Shown here: in pieces, positions 1 through 11,298 of the stretch
How the letters are laid out: the number at the start of each line of letters is the position of its first letter
Position numbering within the stretch: position 1 is the first letter of the stretch
Assembly (NCBI GenBank): GCA_037044905.1
Contig: JBAOKB010000105.1
Coordinates: forward strand, 372,001-436,000
DNA length: 64,000 bases
Origin: Hortaea werneckii
Taxonomy: Eukaryota > Ascomycota > Dothideomycetes > Mycosphaerellales > Teratosphaeriaceae
Reading direction: 5' to 3'
Made by a program: the position numbers and the translations under genes
The notes under the pieces: model-generated
The model's input: only the letters and a program-made list of their open reading frames with translations
The model's database searches: none
Told to the model about the DNA's origin: nothing

Positions 1-635
1 AGTACTCACGCAGAACACTTGTTTAAATGTAGTGTTGTATGACAAGGACGTGTATCAGAAAGAATGCAGTGTCTCGCCTGAGCACTTTTTTTTGTTCTTC
101 TGTAGACGTGTAAGTTGGCCGCTCTCAGCCTGACTTGAACTTGCCATCCAGTTAATGGCATCCACATTTTTGCCTGCTTAACAACTGATGCAACTGGCCT
201 CGAAATCAACGATTGGGAAACAGCCAAAAACCAATGTCCGTGAGGTGGAGAAGCATGGAACGGGCGATGTCTACGGCAAACGAGGGACACAGCTAACAAA
301 AATCTGACAGCTGCGGGCGCCATGCTGATAGCGTGTGGCCTCTCCAGATCAAGAGGAAAATCTTAGGCATGTCTTGCCACCATGTTCCAGCGCCAGCTGT
401 ACAAATCCGAAGGTCACATTATGAAGTCTCAGTGCGCTTGCGGACGCGCGAAAGGAGAAGGAACAGATCTGAGTTTGACATGATCGCATTCCACACTACC
501 CAGCTACTATCAAACTAGCAGCGGCCTTAGTATTCGAATTGGTCCTTCTCCACTGCATCTTGCATGAAACGCAACCACGCTCCAAACTCCAACCAGCGCA
601 TATGATGATCCGCCACCCTGCGACAGGCGAATAAT
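1..635. other. Intergenic or unresolved left edge
   Basis: No convincing gene is seen here. The short open frames on both strands have no recognisable domain, start context or splice pattern. The right part is the 3' flank of the minus-strand ubiquitin–L40 gene. Confidence 0.5.
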
Positions 636-1241
<606 letters not shown>

Positions 1242-1790
1242 CTTGGCGGTATTGGGATCCTGTCAAGTGTCGATGTCGCCGGCGTCAAAATCGCAAGACT
1301 CACGGGCGATGATTATCGAAGCGCACTAGGATTCTTGGCATATGCCTGAGGTTTCAATATTGAATTGCGTAGTTCCCGAGGTCGAAAGCGGGCAGGAGCG
1401 CTAGCGCGGATGCATCGCGCGACTGCAACGCAACTTGACCTTGAACATACTCACCAGCACAAAGGATTGTCCAGCTACGTATTCAAAGAATCGCCCCTGA
1501 CAGTATCTCTTGGTCCTCTCTTTGCAGTAGGCAAAGACATCGGAGCGTCCATCGACATTGGCTGTGGTACTGCGCGGCCAAGCCGTTTGAGGACTGACCC
1601 CGCATGCTTCCAGTGTCATCTGCCCGGCATCTTACTTCTTTCATGTCATTAACAACAAATGTTTCACTCACAGATCACGTTGATGTCACTTGGAGAGGCA
1701 TGAGAATATCAGCGAATCCGCACGAGTCTAACATCATGTAGAATGGAAACGGCACATGACCACCGAATCTCGAGGCAGCTCTTGCCATGT
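1242..1790. other. Intergenic region, ubiquitin–L40 5' side and GMC gene 3' side
   Basis: This should contain the promoter and 5' UTR of the ubiquitin–L40 gene and the 3' end of the GMC oxidoreductase gene. Short overlapping open frames on both strands look like chance. No further gene or element was recognised. Confidence 0.5.
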
Positions 1791-3852
1791 TCAGACAAGG
1801 CCTAACTCCCTCATGATAATGTCGGCACCCTTTTCCCCGACCACAAAGGCAGTATTGGCTGTGTTGGCGCCCACATTTCCTGGTGGGATGCTCAAGTCGA
1901 CCACCTTCAACTTTTGGACTCCATACACGTTCAACTTCGAATCCACTACGCCGCCTTGTTCTCGTGGAGCCATCTTACAAGTGCCGAGACTGTGCCACGT
2001 TGTCCCGATATTCCTTCGCAAATAATGCTCGATTGCCTTGTCGTCTTCGGCGTCATAAACCAGGTCCTGCACTTCTTCAGATGCAGGGCACTCCCCAAGG
2101 CGTTCCAGGCTGGCTTTCGAATCAACTGCAAACTGCGGATGGGTAGGTTCAAGCTCTCCGCGATAGAAACTCGTCCGGCGCATGATCTCTCGGATCTTCT
2201 TGTACCCCCAAATGTGTACCAGGATATCCAATTCATCCGCATCGGTAAAGAACCCGGTTTCGAAATGCGGGACATCTTCCCAATCGGGTCCGGTGATGTG
2301 TATGTTGCCGCGGGAATACGGATATGCAGTGTAGGTCGCCCATCCGTAATACTGCCCGGCTGGAAGCAGGGACGGGTCGCCCAAGCCGCTGTGGTCACAT
2401 GTCAAGTCTGTCTCTTTGGCGTGTTGGTGACGTGACTTACCAGTTCATTGGGGCCGCCATGATCAATGGCTTGCTGGGCTTGTCCTTAAAGTCTCGCTCC
2501 CAAATTGCTTTGAAAGCAGGACCCATTGCATCCACTTCCTTCTCATCTGGCCGGAACTTGCTACAAACATCAGTGGTATTCCATCCCATGAGGCCGGTTC
2601 TCGATGCCTCTTCGTGGCTCATTCTACCGGCCCACAGTGCATCTAAGGTCTCATGGGGCTCCAAGTCTGTCTTGTATCCCCACCATATGAGATTGTGGTC
2701 TTGATATCCGTTTCCAACTGTCGGTAGATCGACGACCAGGGGCACTGACGCCTTCTGGACCACCTCAGCATCCCCAACGCCAGACCGCTCCAGTATGAGT
2801 GGTGTGCCTAGAGCACCAGCAGAAAGCACAACAAGCTTCTTCGCTTTGACCGTCAGCCTAGGTCTCGCAGTGACTCCTGGTGCTATGATCTGGAAGTCCG
2901 GATTCGGGGTATACTCGACGCCTACGGCGCGGTTGTTGTCGTCAAACAAAACCCTGTTGACCTTGGACTCACACAGCACGTGCAAGTTAGGATGGTTGCC
3001 ATCCTGTAGCAGAGGGTGTATGTACGCGGAGGCTGCATCTACACGCTTACCATCTCTCGTCACCGTACGTAAAGCTTTCTCGAAGTCACCGTTCCCATAA
3101 GGATCCTGAAGGTCGTCTGATATAGCAAATCCTTGCGCTTTCGCCGCACGCAGGACTTCAGTCTGAGTCCTCTCAACCACGTACGTACCCGTGCCCACTT
3201 CGACAGGACCACCGTATCCATGGACGGAGGCTTTACCGGGTCCGTGATAGTCTTCCAACTGGAGAACAACTGTCAGAATCTGAGGTGCACTGCCACAAGG
3301 AGATTTTCTCTTACCTTTCGCATGAATGGTATCACATCTTTGGCAGCCCAACCGGGAACATTCCAATCGTCGAAATCCTGCGCTTTGGCTCTGGAGTAAC
3401 TACTCATAGAATTAGCGAAACATCGCTCACTTTGCTCAAGCAACGTCTCCTGTCCGGAGATCTCTCACGTACAGCATAATGTTGATACTACTCCCGCCCC
3501 CAAGCAGCCCACCAGTGAGCAACGGATACTCTCTCCCTGCCAAAGCCTCGCTAGCTTTAGCGTGATACCATACTGCCGTCTTACTCTGCGGTATCATGTT
3601 CATCGGGAATAATGCGGGTTGAGTGATTGTGTCCTTGCCTGCATTGTTCTCCCCACCTTCGATCAGGAGAATCGAGAGTTCGGGGTCAGCAGCGGCTAGG
3701 CGACCGGCTACTACGCAGCCTGCGATGCCTCCTACGATGGTAGCTGTCATCAGATTGCGTGCATGGAGTGGATGTGAAGCAGTTTACCCACCGCCGCAGA
3801 TGATGATGTCGACTTCGTCGAGCCCATGGGCGATTTTGTTGGTTATTGGCAT
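1791..3852 (-). CDS. GMC-family FAD oxidoreductase (alcohol oxidase/choline dehydrogenase-like)
   Basis: This is a flavoprotein that oxidises an alcohol or sugar, using FAD. Exons (minus) are 3852–3792, 3731–3473, 3399–3315, 3258–2441 and 2388–1791, giving 606 aa, normal for the family. The introns are 52–73 nt. The N-terminal dinucleotide-binding motif CGGGIAGC (about residues 19–26) is restored only when intron 1 is spliced at GTGGGT…CGTAG, and GGSSIN follows. The C-terminal catalytic pair is His540 (TTWHSLGTCKM) and Asn583 (GANTANTA). No signal peptide is seen, so an intracellular enzyme is likelier than secreted glucose oxidase. The C-terminal region recalls fungal short-chain alcohol oxidases. 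The substrate cannot be read from sequence. There is no peroxisomal SKL-type end (it ends GLV). Confidence 0.88.
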
Positions 3853-4497
3853 TTTTGGGGTTGGCTGAGATTTGGGCATCAGATGGTCTGGTTGAATTCG
3901 GATTCGTGGCAGCAAAGCGCTGTCTCTCACGGTTGAAGACCTTCTAGTTCGCTGAAGCAGGGGCGACGGAGAGACTGTGCAGAGATAGACGCCTAGCGCT
4001 GGCCCATTCTGCTTATAATAACGCAGAATACGGCCGGATGCTCTGCGAGACAGTATTACTGTATCTTTACCTGCATGTTCCCAAGTAGAAGGTTGATAGA
4101 CGCTGCGTCTTAGCTAAGAATCATCCCTACCCGGTCCGCATCTACATCGTGACAAATTGGGTTGGAAGATCCCCACGAGGGATTTGGTAAGGGCGACCGC
4201 ATTGCTAAGATCTGAAGGCAATCAATAATGTAGCATGCGACTTAGCAAGGGACATTCACGACGCCAATGGCTGGTAGGGGCTATTGGCAAAAGGATAAGC
4301 TGTGGCTTACTGCTTACTGCTTCATGCAGTGATTACGTGGGCACGCGGGAACAGTAGTGTCGGCAGGACGTGACAAATTCAACATGGAAAGTAGTCAGAC
4401 AGTATCGAGCTCATGAAAGTGGCCGGATGGATCCAATATGCATCTCGGCTTTACAAAGCCATGGACGCTTTTCGCACAGATTGATGTGTCGCTCTCT

Positions 4498-4498
<1 letters not shown>

Positions 4499-4528
<30 letters not shown>
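4499..4528. repeat. Poly-C homopolymer of 30 bases
   Basis: Thirty consecutive C bases are followed by A and five more C. The run is non-coding in the upstream region of the GMC oxidoreductase gene. Such runs are prone to length error in sequencing and to replication slippage, so the count is approximate. Confidence 0.85.
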
Positions 4529-4814
4529 ACCCCCTTTCCCCTTGATGTAGCTCGGTGGTAAGATGGGTAAACTGAAGCTGCAGCCGACAGCGAACGGGAT
4601 ATGTTACATCAGTCTTCCTGACCGACCGAACACAGGGACCATTGAGCCCTGCTGCGCCACCAAAAAAAAAAAAAAGGCCAAGAAAAAGAATACAAAATCC
4701 ACCTCCATAGTCTGAGATCAATCCAAATACCAATTGCCCTCTCCACCCCTCAGCCTCCGACTTAAACCTCCGTGCTTCCCAACTCCCTACCCCTTTCATC
4801 AGACCCGCTTACAT

Positions 4815-5315
4815 TTACACTCCTGGAGGATACCTTCTCTCGACCACTTCCCTCCACAGCTCAGCACACGGCCGCGTATACGCCGAAGTATACGAGTGCA
4901 CTGTGGTCGGAGCCACTCTCGTCGTCGGTTTGGCTTTCAGCGCTCGACCGTTGCGGGTCAAGGCTGCTTCGGCCATGTGCTGTGCATACTTTTGTCGCTG
5001 TTTTACACGTCGCCTGGCTTGGTCGTCTTGGTGGGGAGTTTGGTGGATGAGGACGGTGGTGCTGGAGTTAAGGTCGGGTGTTGGCAGTGACGGGCGGTCA
5101 AGTGGTTTAGGCTCCCAAGGCGGTTTTTGATCTGCTGGCGGGGTGAGCTTGTCGTGCTGGTTGGAGGCGACTTGTGCTTGTTGACCTGCTTCGCTGGCTT
5201 GGGCGAAGGGAGTGCCCTCTCGCTGCAGTCTGAAAGTGGAGGCTCCCAATTCATCAACAGCGCGATGGCGGAGTTCCCGTGGAGGTAGAGATGAACCAGG
5301 CTCTGGCGTCGGCAT
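4815..5315 (-). CDS. Doubtful hypothetical protein
   Basis: An open frame of 166 aa runs from an ATG at 5315. It is rich in Pro, Gln, Arg and Ala, with a basic central stretch (QARRRVKQRQKYAQ). No domain was recognised. The 19-bp direct duplication at 5304–5341 overlaps its start. It could be a real orphan gene or chance in a GC-rich stretch; the absence of any recognisable motif makes chance at least as likely. Confidence 0.22.
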   Translation of the reverse strand: MPTPEPGSSLPPRELRHRAVDELGASTFRLQREGTPFAQASEAGQQAQVASNQHDKLTPPADQKPPWEPKPLDRPSLPTPDLNSSTTVLIHQTPHQDDQARRRVKQRQKYAQHMAEAALTRNGRALKAKPTTRVAPTTVHSYTSAYTRPCAELWREVVERRYPPGV

Positions 5316-5341
5316 TGATGCGTGGCGTCGGCATTGATGCG
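5304..5341. repeat. 19-bp perfect tandem duplication
   Basis: The unit TGGCGTCGGCATTGATGCG occurs twice back to back at 5304–5322 and 5323–5341. It is an isolated duplication with no further copies seen nearby. Confidence 0.9.
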
Positions 5342-5902
5342 ATCTTAGACCGCAACGATGCACATGGAACAGCCTGTTACTTCCGATTTTGAAGACGTGG
5401 AGGCGGTATGAAGCCTGACTTGTGCCTTCCAAAGCCCGTTTGAAGTCGACTTGTTTGCTTCGTCGATTCGGACAAACAGCAAACCAGACTGAAGGCTTTC
5501 GCCAGTCGTGTGAGTTCTAGTTGTGATTTGCGTACGCATGTGACTTCGTCGGCCCAATTTGAAGTCCCATGACGTTGCAGCTCTTGCAAGGGAAGGTGCG
5601 CGCAACAAGGCATTCGCATCACGAAACGATGGAAAATATCACCTCGCCCGTATGGAGAACTGCCTGATCATCACTGGCAACAGAAACCAGCTGCCGAACA
5701 ATTTCTCTTCCATCGCGCCTGTGCAATGAAGTCCTGAATGCCATTATACTGTTCTCCCTGAAAGCAGTAACGCATTTCCTCATTGCTCTCAGAATTGCAG
5801 TCGGCGCCACGTTGCCCTGATTCGCGCGCACTGGCTATAGCACTGCGAAACAGAATCACAATCTCCATTGCCTTTCCAATTTCATCCGTGACAGAACACA
5901 TC

Positions 5903-6469
5903 TCAAGGCACCCGTCTAGCACCGACCATCACTCCACCCAGCGCATCCAACATCTTAACCCTCTCCTCCTCCGCTTTCACTCGCTCAGCTTCCACTTCCC
6001 GCAGCTCCGCCTCAAGCTCCCTCATCCTCTGCACCTGTTCGGCTTCATTCCTTTCCAGTCCAGGCAGGCTATTGATCAGGACCTCCATCTGCTGCTCCTG
6101 TAACACCATAGCCTGCGCCAGCTCTCTCAATGCGCGCTCGAAGTTCTCCGGTGTGTCGGGGACGGGCGGCTTCTCCTCTTCTGGTCCTTCTTGCTGAGCT
6201 TGCTGTTGAGGTTGTGAAGGGCCGTTGGGCTGTTGAGTGGTAGTGTCGCCGTTCGTGAGCTGGGCGGATTCGGTCTTGGTTTCCTTCGGTGCCTGGCTTA
6301 GCTGGCCTGGGATGTCGGCGTAGGGGTGCTTGGTTTGGTTGTAGATTTGGAGGGTGAATTGGAGGGTGAGCATCTTTCAGGCGAAGTCAGTCATGTCACG
6401 TCAATAACCATAGGGAGATCAACGCACATTATCGATCGCATCTTGGAGCTGGGTGAGACGGTCAGTCAT
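5903..6469 (-). CDS. MED21: Mediator of RNA polymerase II transcription subunit 21 (Med21/Srb7)
   Basis: This is a nuclear Mediator middle-module subunit that bridges transcription factors to RNA polymerase II. Two exons (minus), 6469–6428 and 6373–5903, with a 54-nt intron (GTGCGT…AAAG) give 170 aa. The N-terminus MTDRLTQLQDAIDN is the Med21 signature and is wholly encoded by exon 1. A Pro/Gln-rich linker (about residues 40–85) is followed by a long amphipathic coiled coil rich in Glu, Leu and Arg (about 90–160) that would pair with Med7. The gene is divergent from the Rrg7-like gene across about 340 bp. No anomalies were seen. Confidence 0.88.
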
Positions 6470-6808
6470 CTTAGGAAAGGTTTGGGGAGAGACTGCTTCG
6501 AAACGAAGATCCCGGCGCAATACTGTCGTGCGCACAGAAGTATATTGTATTGTGTCTGGTACGGTTGGTGCTAACGTTACGCGACCTCACCACTGGGCGC
6601 ATTCTCTAATTGGAGCAGTGTTGCATGTGAACGAAGAGGTGGGACGTGTGCCTGCGCCGGCCAGGGCCGCCTCCACGAAGTCAATTCGGCGGGGCTTCTG
6701 CATTTGCTCGAGAAGCTCGAGGGTCATGAAGCTGCTGTACCACCTCCATTACAAGGAGCATCGGTTATGTAGTATCTGGCCACTGTCTTTCATTGCAACA
6801 ATCATTTC
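6470..6808. promoter_or_regulatory. Divergent intergenic region between MED21 and the Rrg7-like gene
   Basis: A 339-bp interval separates two start codons pointing away from each other, so it must hold both promoters. No TATA box or clear factor site was recognised. Confidence 0.5.
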
Positions 6809-7951
6809 ATGCTACGCAACTATGGCAGGCTTCCGAGCAGCTTCTGTTGCAGCGTCACACGACACGCCTCCCTGAGACTGAGGCGCCCCAGTTCGCCTAT
6901 ACCCATTCATCCTACCCGATATGCCACAACGAAGGCCAAGAAGCTGCCCGATGCAGATGACGAAGGCAACGTGAAGGGTCTCGCCGAGCTGCAGGCCTCT
7001 CTAGAAGCAGTTGGCTATGGTCCACGCAAGCGGTCTCGAGTAAGGCGTCAGCCGCAAGGAGTAGGAGACGGGGAAGCCGATATCAAAGCTCGCAAGAAGC
7101 GCACCACAACAACGAACGACTCCGAGGATGACGAACAGGAGCAGCCAAAGCAGAGGACAACGCGCAGGCGCACCAAGACTGGTGAGACTTCCCCAGCCAA
7201 GAAAGTCGCGTCCAAATCAACTGCCTCGTCACCAAAACCTACACGTCGCAAAAGATCTTCGAGCAACGATGAGGTGCCTCCGCGTCTCCTTCCGCCCACC
7301 TCACAGAAGCACCACGACCTCGCGTCATTCCTCGAATATGCCGAGCGTACTTCGCTGAACCCCAAGAGCACAGTGTACAGAGGGACCCATTTTGAATACA
7401 CCGCTGCGCAAACCCTGGGCGACTATGCATTCAAACTTCGCCGCACCGGCCGCTCCAATGACCTCGGCATCGATCTTGTAGGCCATTGGATCCTACCGGC
7501 GAGCTCTACCACCGCAGCTGGCGGCAATCAACCCAGTGAAGGAGAAGCCGGACAGGCTATGCCTGTTCTTGTGCAGTGCAAGGCGAGCAAGCTGACACCA
7601 TCGATGGTTCGCGAGCTCGAAGGTGCTTACATTGGCGCGCCTGCTGGCTGGAGAGGCGACGGTGTGCTTGCTGTGCTAGTTAGTACCGTGCCGGCGACCA
7701 AGGGTGTCAGCGCAGCAGTCCAGAGGTCGCAGTGGCCGCTGGCGGTCATGCAGATTGAAAGAGATGGTATATTGAAACAGTTTATCTGGAACGCCAAGGC
7801 TGCTGAGGCTGGTCTGACTGGACTGGGAGTAACTACAAAGTATGCCACTAAGGCTGGTGACGATGGTAGGCAGGAGAGGGTAGAGCAAAGTATCGGGTTG
7901 ACGTGGATGGATAAGGCATGGAAAACGAAGCCGAGCTTAATGCACAGTTGA
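6809..7951 (+). CDS. Rrg7-like mitochondrial protein with restriction-endonuclease-like fold (DUF2034)
   Basis: The gene is a single exon of 380 aa. The family is needed for respiratory growth and mitochondrial genome maintenance in yeast. The first 40 residues are basic, without acidic residues, and end RYATT, as expected for a mitochondrial presequence. A low-complexity basic Lys/Arg/Ser/Thr linker (about 70–155) follows. The C-terminal domain starts at VYRGTHFEYTAAQTL (about 189), with Asp218 and Asp222 in RSNDLGIDLVGHWILP and the nuclease-like QCK motif in PVLVQCKASK (about 255). This is the Mrr-type pattern of a glutamate, an aspartate and Q-x-K. Catalytic activity is not established for the family as far as I know. 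Confidence 0.82.
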   Translation: MLRNYGRLPSSFCCSVTRHASLRLRRPSSPIPIHPTRYATTKAKKLPDADDEGNVKGLAELQASLEAVGYGPRKRSRVRRQPQGVGDGEADIKARKKRTTTTNDSEDDEQEQPKQRTTRRRTKTGETSPAKKVASKSTASSPKPTRRKRSSSNDEVPPRLLPPTSQKHHDLASFLEYAERTSLNPKSTVYRGTHFEYTAAQTLGDYAFKLRRTGRSNDLGIDLVGHWILPASSTTAAGGNQPSEGEAGQAMPVLVQCKASKLTPSMVRELEGAYIGAPAGWRGDGVLAVLVSTVPATKGVSAAVQRSQWPLAVMQIERDGILKQFIWNAKAAEAGLTGLGVTTKYATKAGDDGRQERVEQSIGLTWMDKAWKTKPSLMHS

Positions 7952-8065
7952 GAGAGAGGGAAGGGTTTGACGACCTCGAAGGCGAATCATTCCGCAAAGG
8001 CGGACGTTACGTGGCAGCTACTGGGAGCACTGGTTCCCGGATCCACTACCTAGAAGAGCCTCATC

Positions 8066-9620
8066 CTAGTCTAGGTATCGAGCAATAACAACAAACGCGA
8101 TCAAAAGCAATGAGCCCGCTGTACGGAACATTGTGTCGCGATACGCCTCACCTAATCACAATTAGCAAGATACTGCCATCTTACGAAACCTCGCTACTTA
8201 CCTTCTTTAGTCGACCCTAGCGCAAGCACAACGAACAGATTCAGCGGTACACGCATCATCCCATAGACCTTCCCACGCACTCTTTCCTCGACAACTTCGC
8301 TCTTGAGCTTTGACATTGCAGGGAAGTACATGCCGACGCAGATCTCGAACAAGGCAAAGGCCCAGAAGACACCCGTCTCGCTCGATTTGGCCAGCACGGG
8401 AGTCACAAGCGCAATAGCAGCCAAAGCGACTGTGTGTAAAGTTAGTCGGCTCGAGGTTTTCAGGTTTGATGTGAGATTCAAAGCGGAAGTTGCCATCGAG
8501 CCGAGCATCATCGCCGACATGAAGGAGGCGAAGATCAGACCGAAGGGTAAACCTGGCACGTTTTCGTTTTCGTTCTCAAAGGAGATCCCACGAGCAGATG
8601 CGCTGGAGGCGCGCGCGGCTTTCAGTGCGGGCGACCAGAAGAAAACGAATAGGTACATGCTGCCCTCGAACGCTGTGGTGGTGAAGGTGAGCGTTAGGAG
8701 GCGCTTGTCACGTAGGATATCACGGTAAGTGGCCTGGGCCGGGGTAGAAGATTGCTGTTGATGATCTTTCTCCTCGGGAGATGGTGAGAAAGAGTGGGAG
8801 CTAGACGGAACGGCAAGATTCTCCGTCTACAGTGTAACCGTCAGCAATTGTACGCACTGCACGATGATAGCATGGAATCCCATACCCAGAAATGCCAAAT
8901 CCCCCCAAACGCCACGCACAAGCACACCGCCGCAAGCAAGAACGGACTACTCTTCGACCCCGTCCACTTCACCAGCGCCTCGCCGACAACCCCACTCCCT
9001 ATAGCCGTCAACCCGGACAGCATCACAGACGCGGAAAACATGTCACCCAGCCTCAACCCGCACGCGCCGAGCTCGCGCGCATGGTACTCAGCCACCATCC
9101 ACGTCTCGAAGACCGAGTACAGCAGCGTCGTACTGACACCCCCTAACGCCCTCCCCGCAAAGAGCACGAACAGATCCGCGCTGAGGACGCTCACGCACGA
9201 GAGCGTGTACGTGAGACAGTACCCCAGACAGGCTGCTTTCCGGCCATACCGATCAGCCAAGGATCCCACGAACGAGGCGCTGACGGCCGCGGCGACGAAG
9301 CCCGTCGTGAAGAGCGCCGCGACGGTGGGTTCGGGCAGGTCCTTGGCGTCTTTGTATAACGTGTAGATGTATGGGCCTTGCAGCCAGTCGGCTGCTGTTG
9401 CCAGGATATATACCCCGAAGTAGATGCGTTTGAAGTCCCAGACGGCTTGTTTGTCTGGGCTATTTGGGAGGTCGGCGAGGCTTATGGATTCTTCTTCTTC
9501 TTCTCCTCCTTCTGGAAAGGTGTGTGAGGATTGCTTGGTGCGGGTCAGGAGGTGTTGCCGTGTGAAGAGGGCGATGTTGAAGCAGGTTAGTGCTGTGAAG
9601 TAGGCGGCGTAGATCTCCAT
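8066..9620 (-). CDS. Molybdate-anion transporter, MFS_5 family (MFSD5-like)
   Basis: This is a polytopic membrane protein predicted to import molybdate for cofactor-dependent enzymes such as nitrate reductase. Exons (minus) are 9620–8886, 8826–8202 and 8151–8066, giving 481 aa, with 59- and 50-nt introns. The last exon encodes the terminal membrane helix (TMFRTAGSLLLIAFVVIARY). The N-terminus lacks a signal peptide and begins with a helix (MEIYAAYFTALTCFNIALF). An acidic loop with a Glu run (about 35–50) precedes the conserved core DWLQGPYIYTLY, and the MFS loop motif is GSLADRYGRK. A hydrophilic loop after exon 1 is rich in Ser and Gln. The gene starts 261 bp from the divergent methyltransferase gene. 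Confidence 0.86.
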
Positions 9621-9881
9621 CTTTTTCTTATTTGCGGTTGGGAGGATTGGGAGAGATGCGAGAGTGTGGAGGATTTTGGAGCTCCTCTTTGGCTCGTAGT
9701 ATAGGGTGATATCAAAACGCCAGAGTCACGCGTGTAAGTCCGCCGGAATGGCGCGCCCTTGCGCGACCGAAATGCTACCCATTCCACACAGGCGGAGAAT
9801 TCGCGCATTCATCCTCAGTATACTTTGTCTCGACTCTCGTGCTCTTCGCACCGGAGAGCGCAAGCGTTAGTTGTTACCATC

Positions 9882-10840
9882 ATGGGTTTGCCGACAAGTC
9901 GAGCGCCGGTCATATTCGCGTCGGTTGGCCTTATACTGCTGCTAGCGACCTTCTTCCAACAGCTCAACGGGATACCTGATTCCTGGAAGGACAAACTCCG
10001 CACTGCTGGCAGCGCATCCCCTAACCATGGACCTGGGTTAGGCCAGACTCACGGCTCAGCCTTAAGGTCTGATAAACCGAAACCCACTGCTCTGAGATCA
10101 ATGCTGATTGTGACATTTAGCTCGGATCTCCCATCCTTCTACTCCATCGCCCTCTCCCACGGTACTGATAAAGTGACCAAACACCACTACCATCACATGT
10201 ACCAGAAGTACCTCGATCCAGTCCGGGACACTCGCCTCAAACTCCTCGAGATCGGGCTCGGCTGCGACATGAGCTATGGCCCGGGAGCGTCCTACTACAC
10301 ATGGCTGGAGTACCTCCCCAACGTCGACCTCTACTACATCGAATACGACGCCGCGTGTGCCGCGAAGTGGGCGGCGAATACCACAGCCGCGACGATCTTC
10401 TCAGGCGATCAGGCCAACGTCGAGTTCTTGCAGCGATTTATGCGGGAAGCTGGCACGGATTTCGATGTCATTATCGATGATGGGGGACATAAGATGAACC
10501 AGCAGATTACTAGTCTGCAGTATCTTTGGCGAGCAGTCAAGCCTGGGGGGATCTACTTCTGTGAGGATCTGCAGACTAGTTATTGGGAGAATTACGGTGG
10601 CGATCCGAGTAATAGCGGGAAGAAGACTACTATGATGGTATGTGTCTTTGCATCTCACCTAAGGTATCAGAGATCTCGATATGGTTGACTGATATATTTT
10701 TCATTTAGGGCGTGGTCAAGGAACTTCTTGATGACTTGAATGTTGGACCTGGTGGTCATGCGAGGAAGCATGAGGTTAGCCAGGAGATGCAGTTCATCGA
10801 TTGCATGGAAGAAGTTTGTGCTTTCGTAAAGAAGTATTGA
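9882..10840 (+). CDS. Membrane-anchored class I SAM methyltransferase-like protein
   Basis: Two exons, 9882–10637 and 10709–10840, with a 71-nt intron (GTATGT…TTTAG) give 295 aa. Residues about 9–28 (PVIFASVGLILLLATFFQQL) form a signal anchor, so the enzyme probably faces the secretory lumen. The catalytic domain has HGTDKVTKHHYHHMY, the SAM-binding strand and loop LKLLEIGLGC, then YYIEYD, FDVIIDDGGH and the GGIYFCEDLQTSYW segment. These are typical of the CmcI/MycE-like family of fungal and bacterial methyltransferases. The substrate is unknown. The ATG at 9882 is chosen because it directly precedes the hydrophobic anchor, although the frame is open upstream. An in-frame TTTAG near 10130 could mark another intron, so the segment around residues 50–80 is less certain. 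Confidence 0.72.
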
Positions 10841-11298
10841 AGATCTCGAGGGTCGTTCCACTCTTGTTATTTTCAGTCAAACATTTGCGTAGAAAGAGCC
10901 TGTGTAGTTCGTGATTTCGGCAAGACGGGCAGCTTCGCAGTTCAATGTTCGGGAATTCCTAGCGCATCAATATTTCGAGCTTCCACAATCCACACCCGGC
11001 TTCTAGAGCTCTCCAAGTCGTGGCTCAGCGGCTTGTTTCAAAATTGTTTTTGTTTAAATCCTTGCGGATTGTGACGCAGCTGTTTCTGCCCTGTAGATTC
11101 ATTAGATGTAGTAGGGCGCGGCACGATAAGCGTATTCGTGTTAGTCATCGTTGACGTTTAACCCGTGAGGAGTCACAAACTTCCGCGTTACTTAGGTCGC
11201 ACGGCAAGGCAATTCATCTTTCCAAGACTTGCATACCTTCTTTCTGCCGTTCAAGGTGAATTGCAACATTGTAACCAATTGGACAGCAAGTTTGAGAA
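10841..11298. other. Intergenic region
   Basis: A 458-bp gap between two plus-strand genes. It should contain the promoter of the downstream PLP enzyme gene. No motif or gene was recognised. Confidence 0.5.

Larger units (their letters stand above)
3853..5902. other. 2-kb stretch with low-complexity tracts and no firm gene
   Basis: This lies between the GMC gene start (minus) and the MED21 gene end (minus). It holds a 30-base C run, a 14- to 15-base A run near 4662, a 19-bp tandem duplication and one doubtful minus-strand open frame, listed separately. Nothing else is supported. Confidence 0.5.

Noticed and set aside
4546..4600. tRNA A-box-like stretch (TAGCTCGGTGGTAAGA)
   Set aside because: No B box (GGTTCGANNCC) follows at a suitable distance and no cloverleaf pairing can be drawn.
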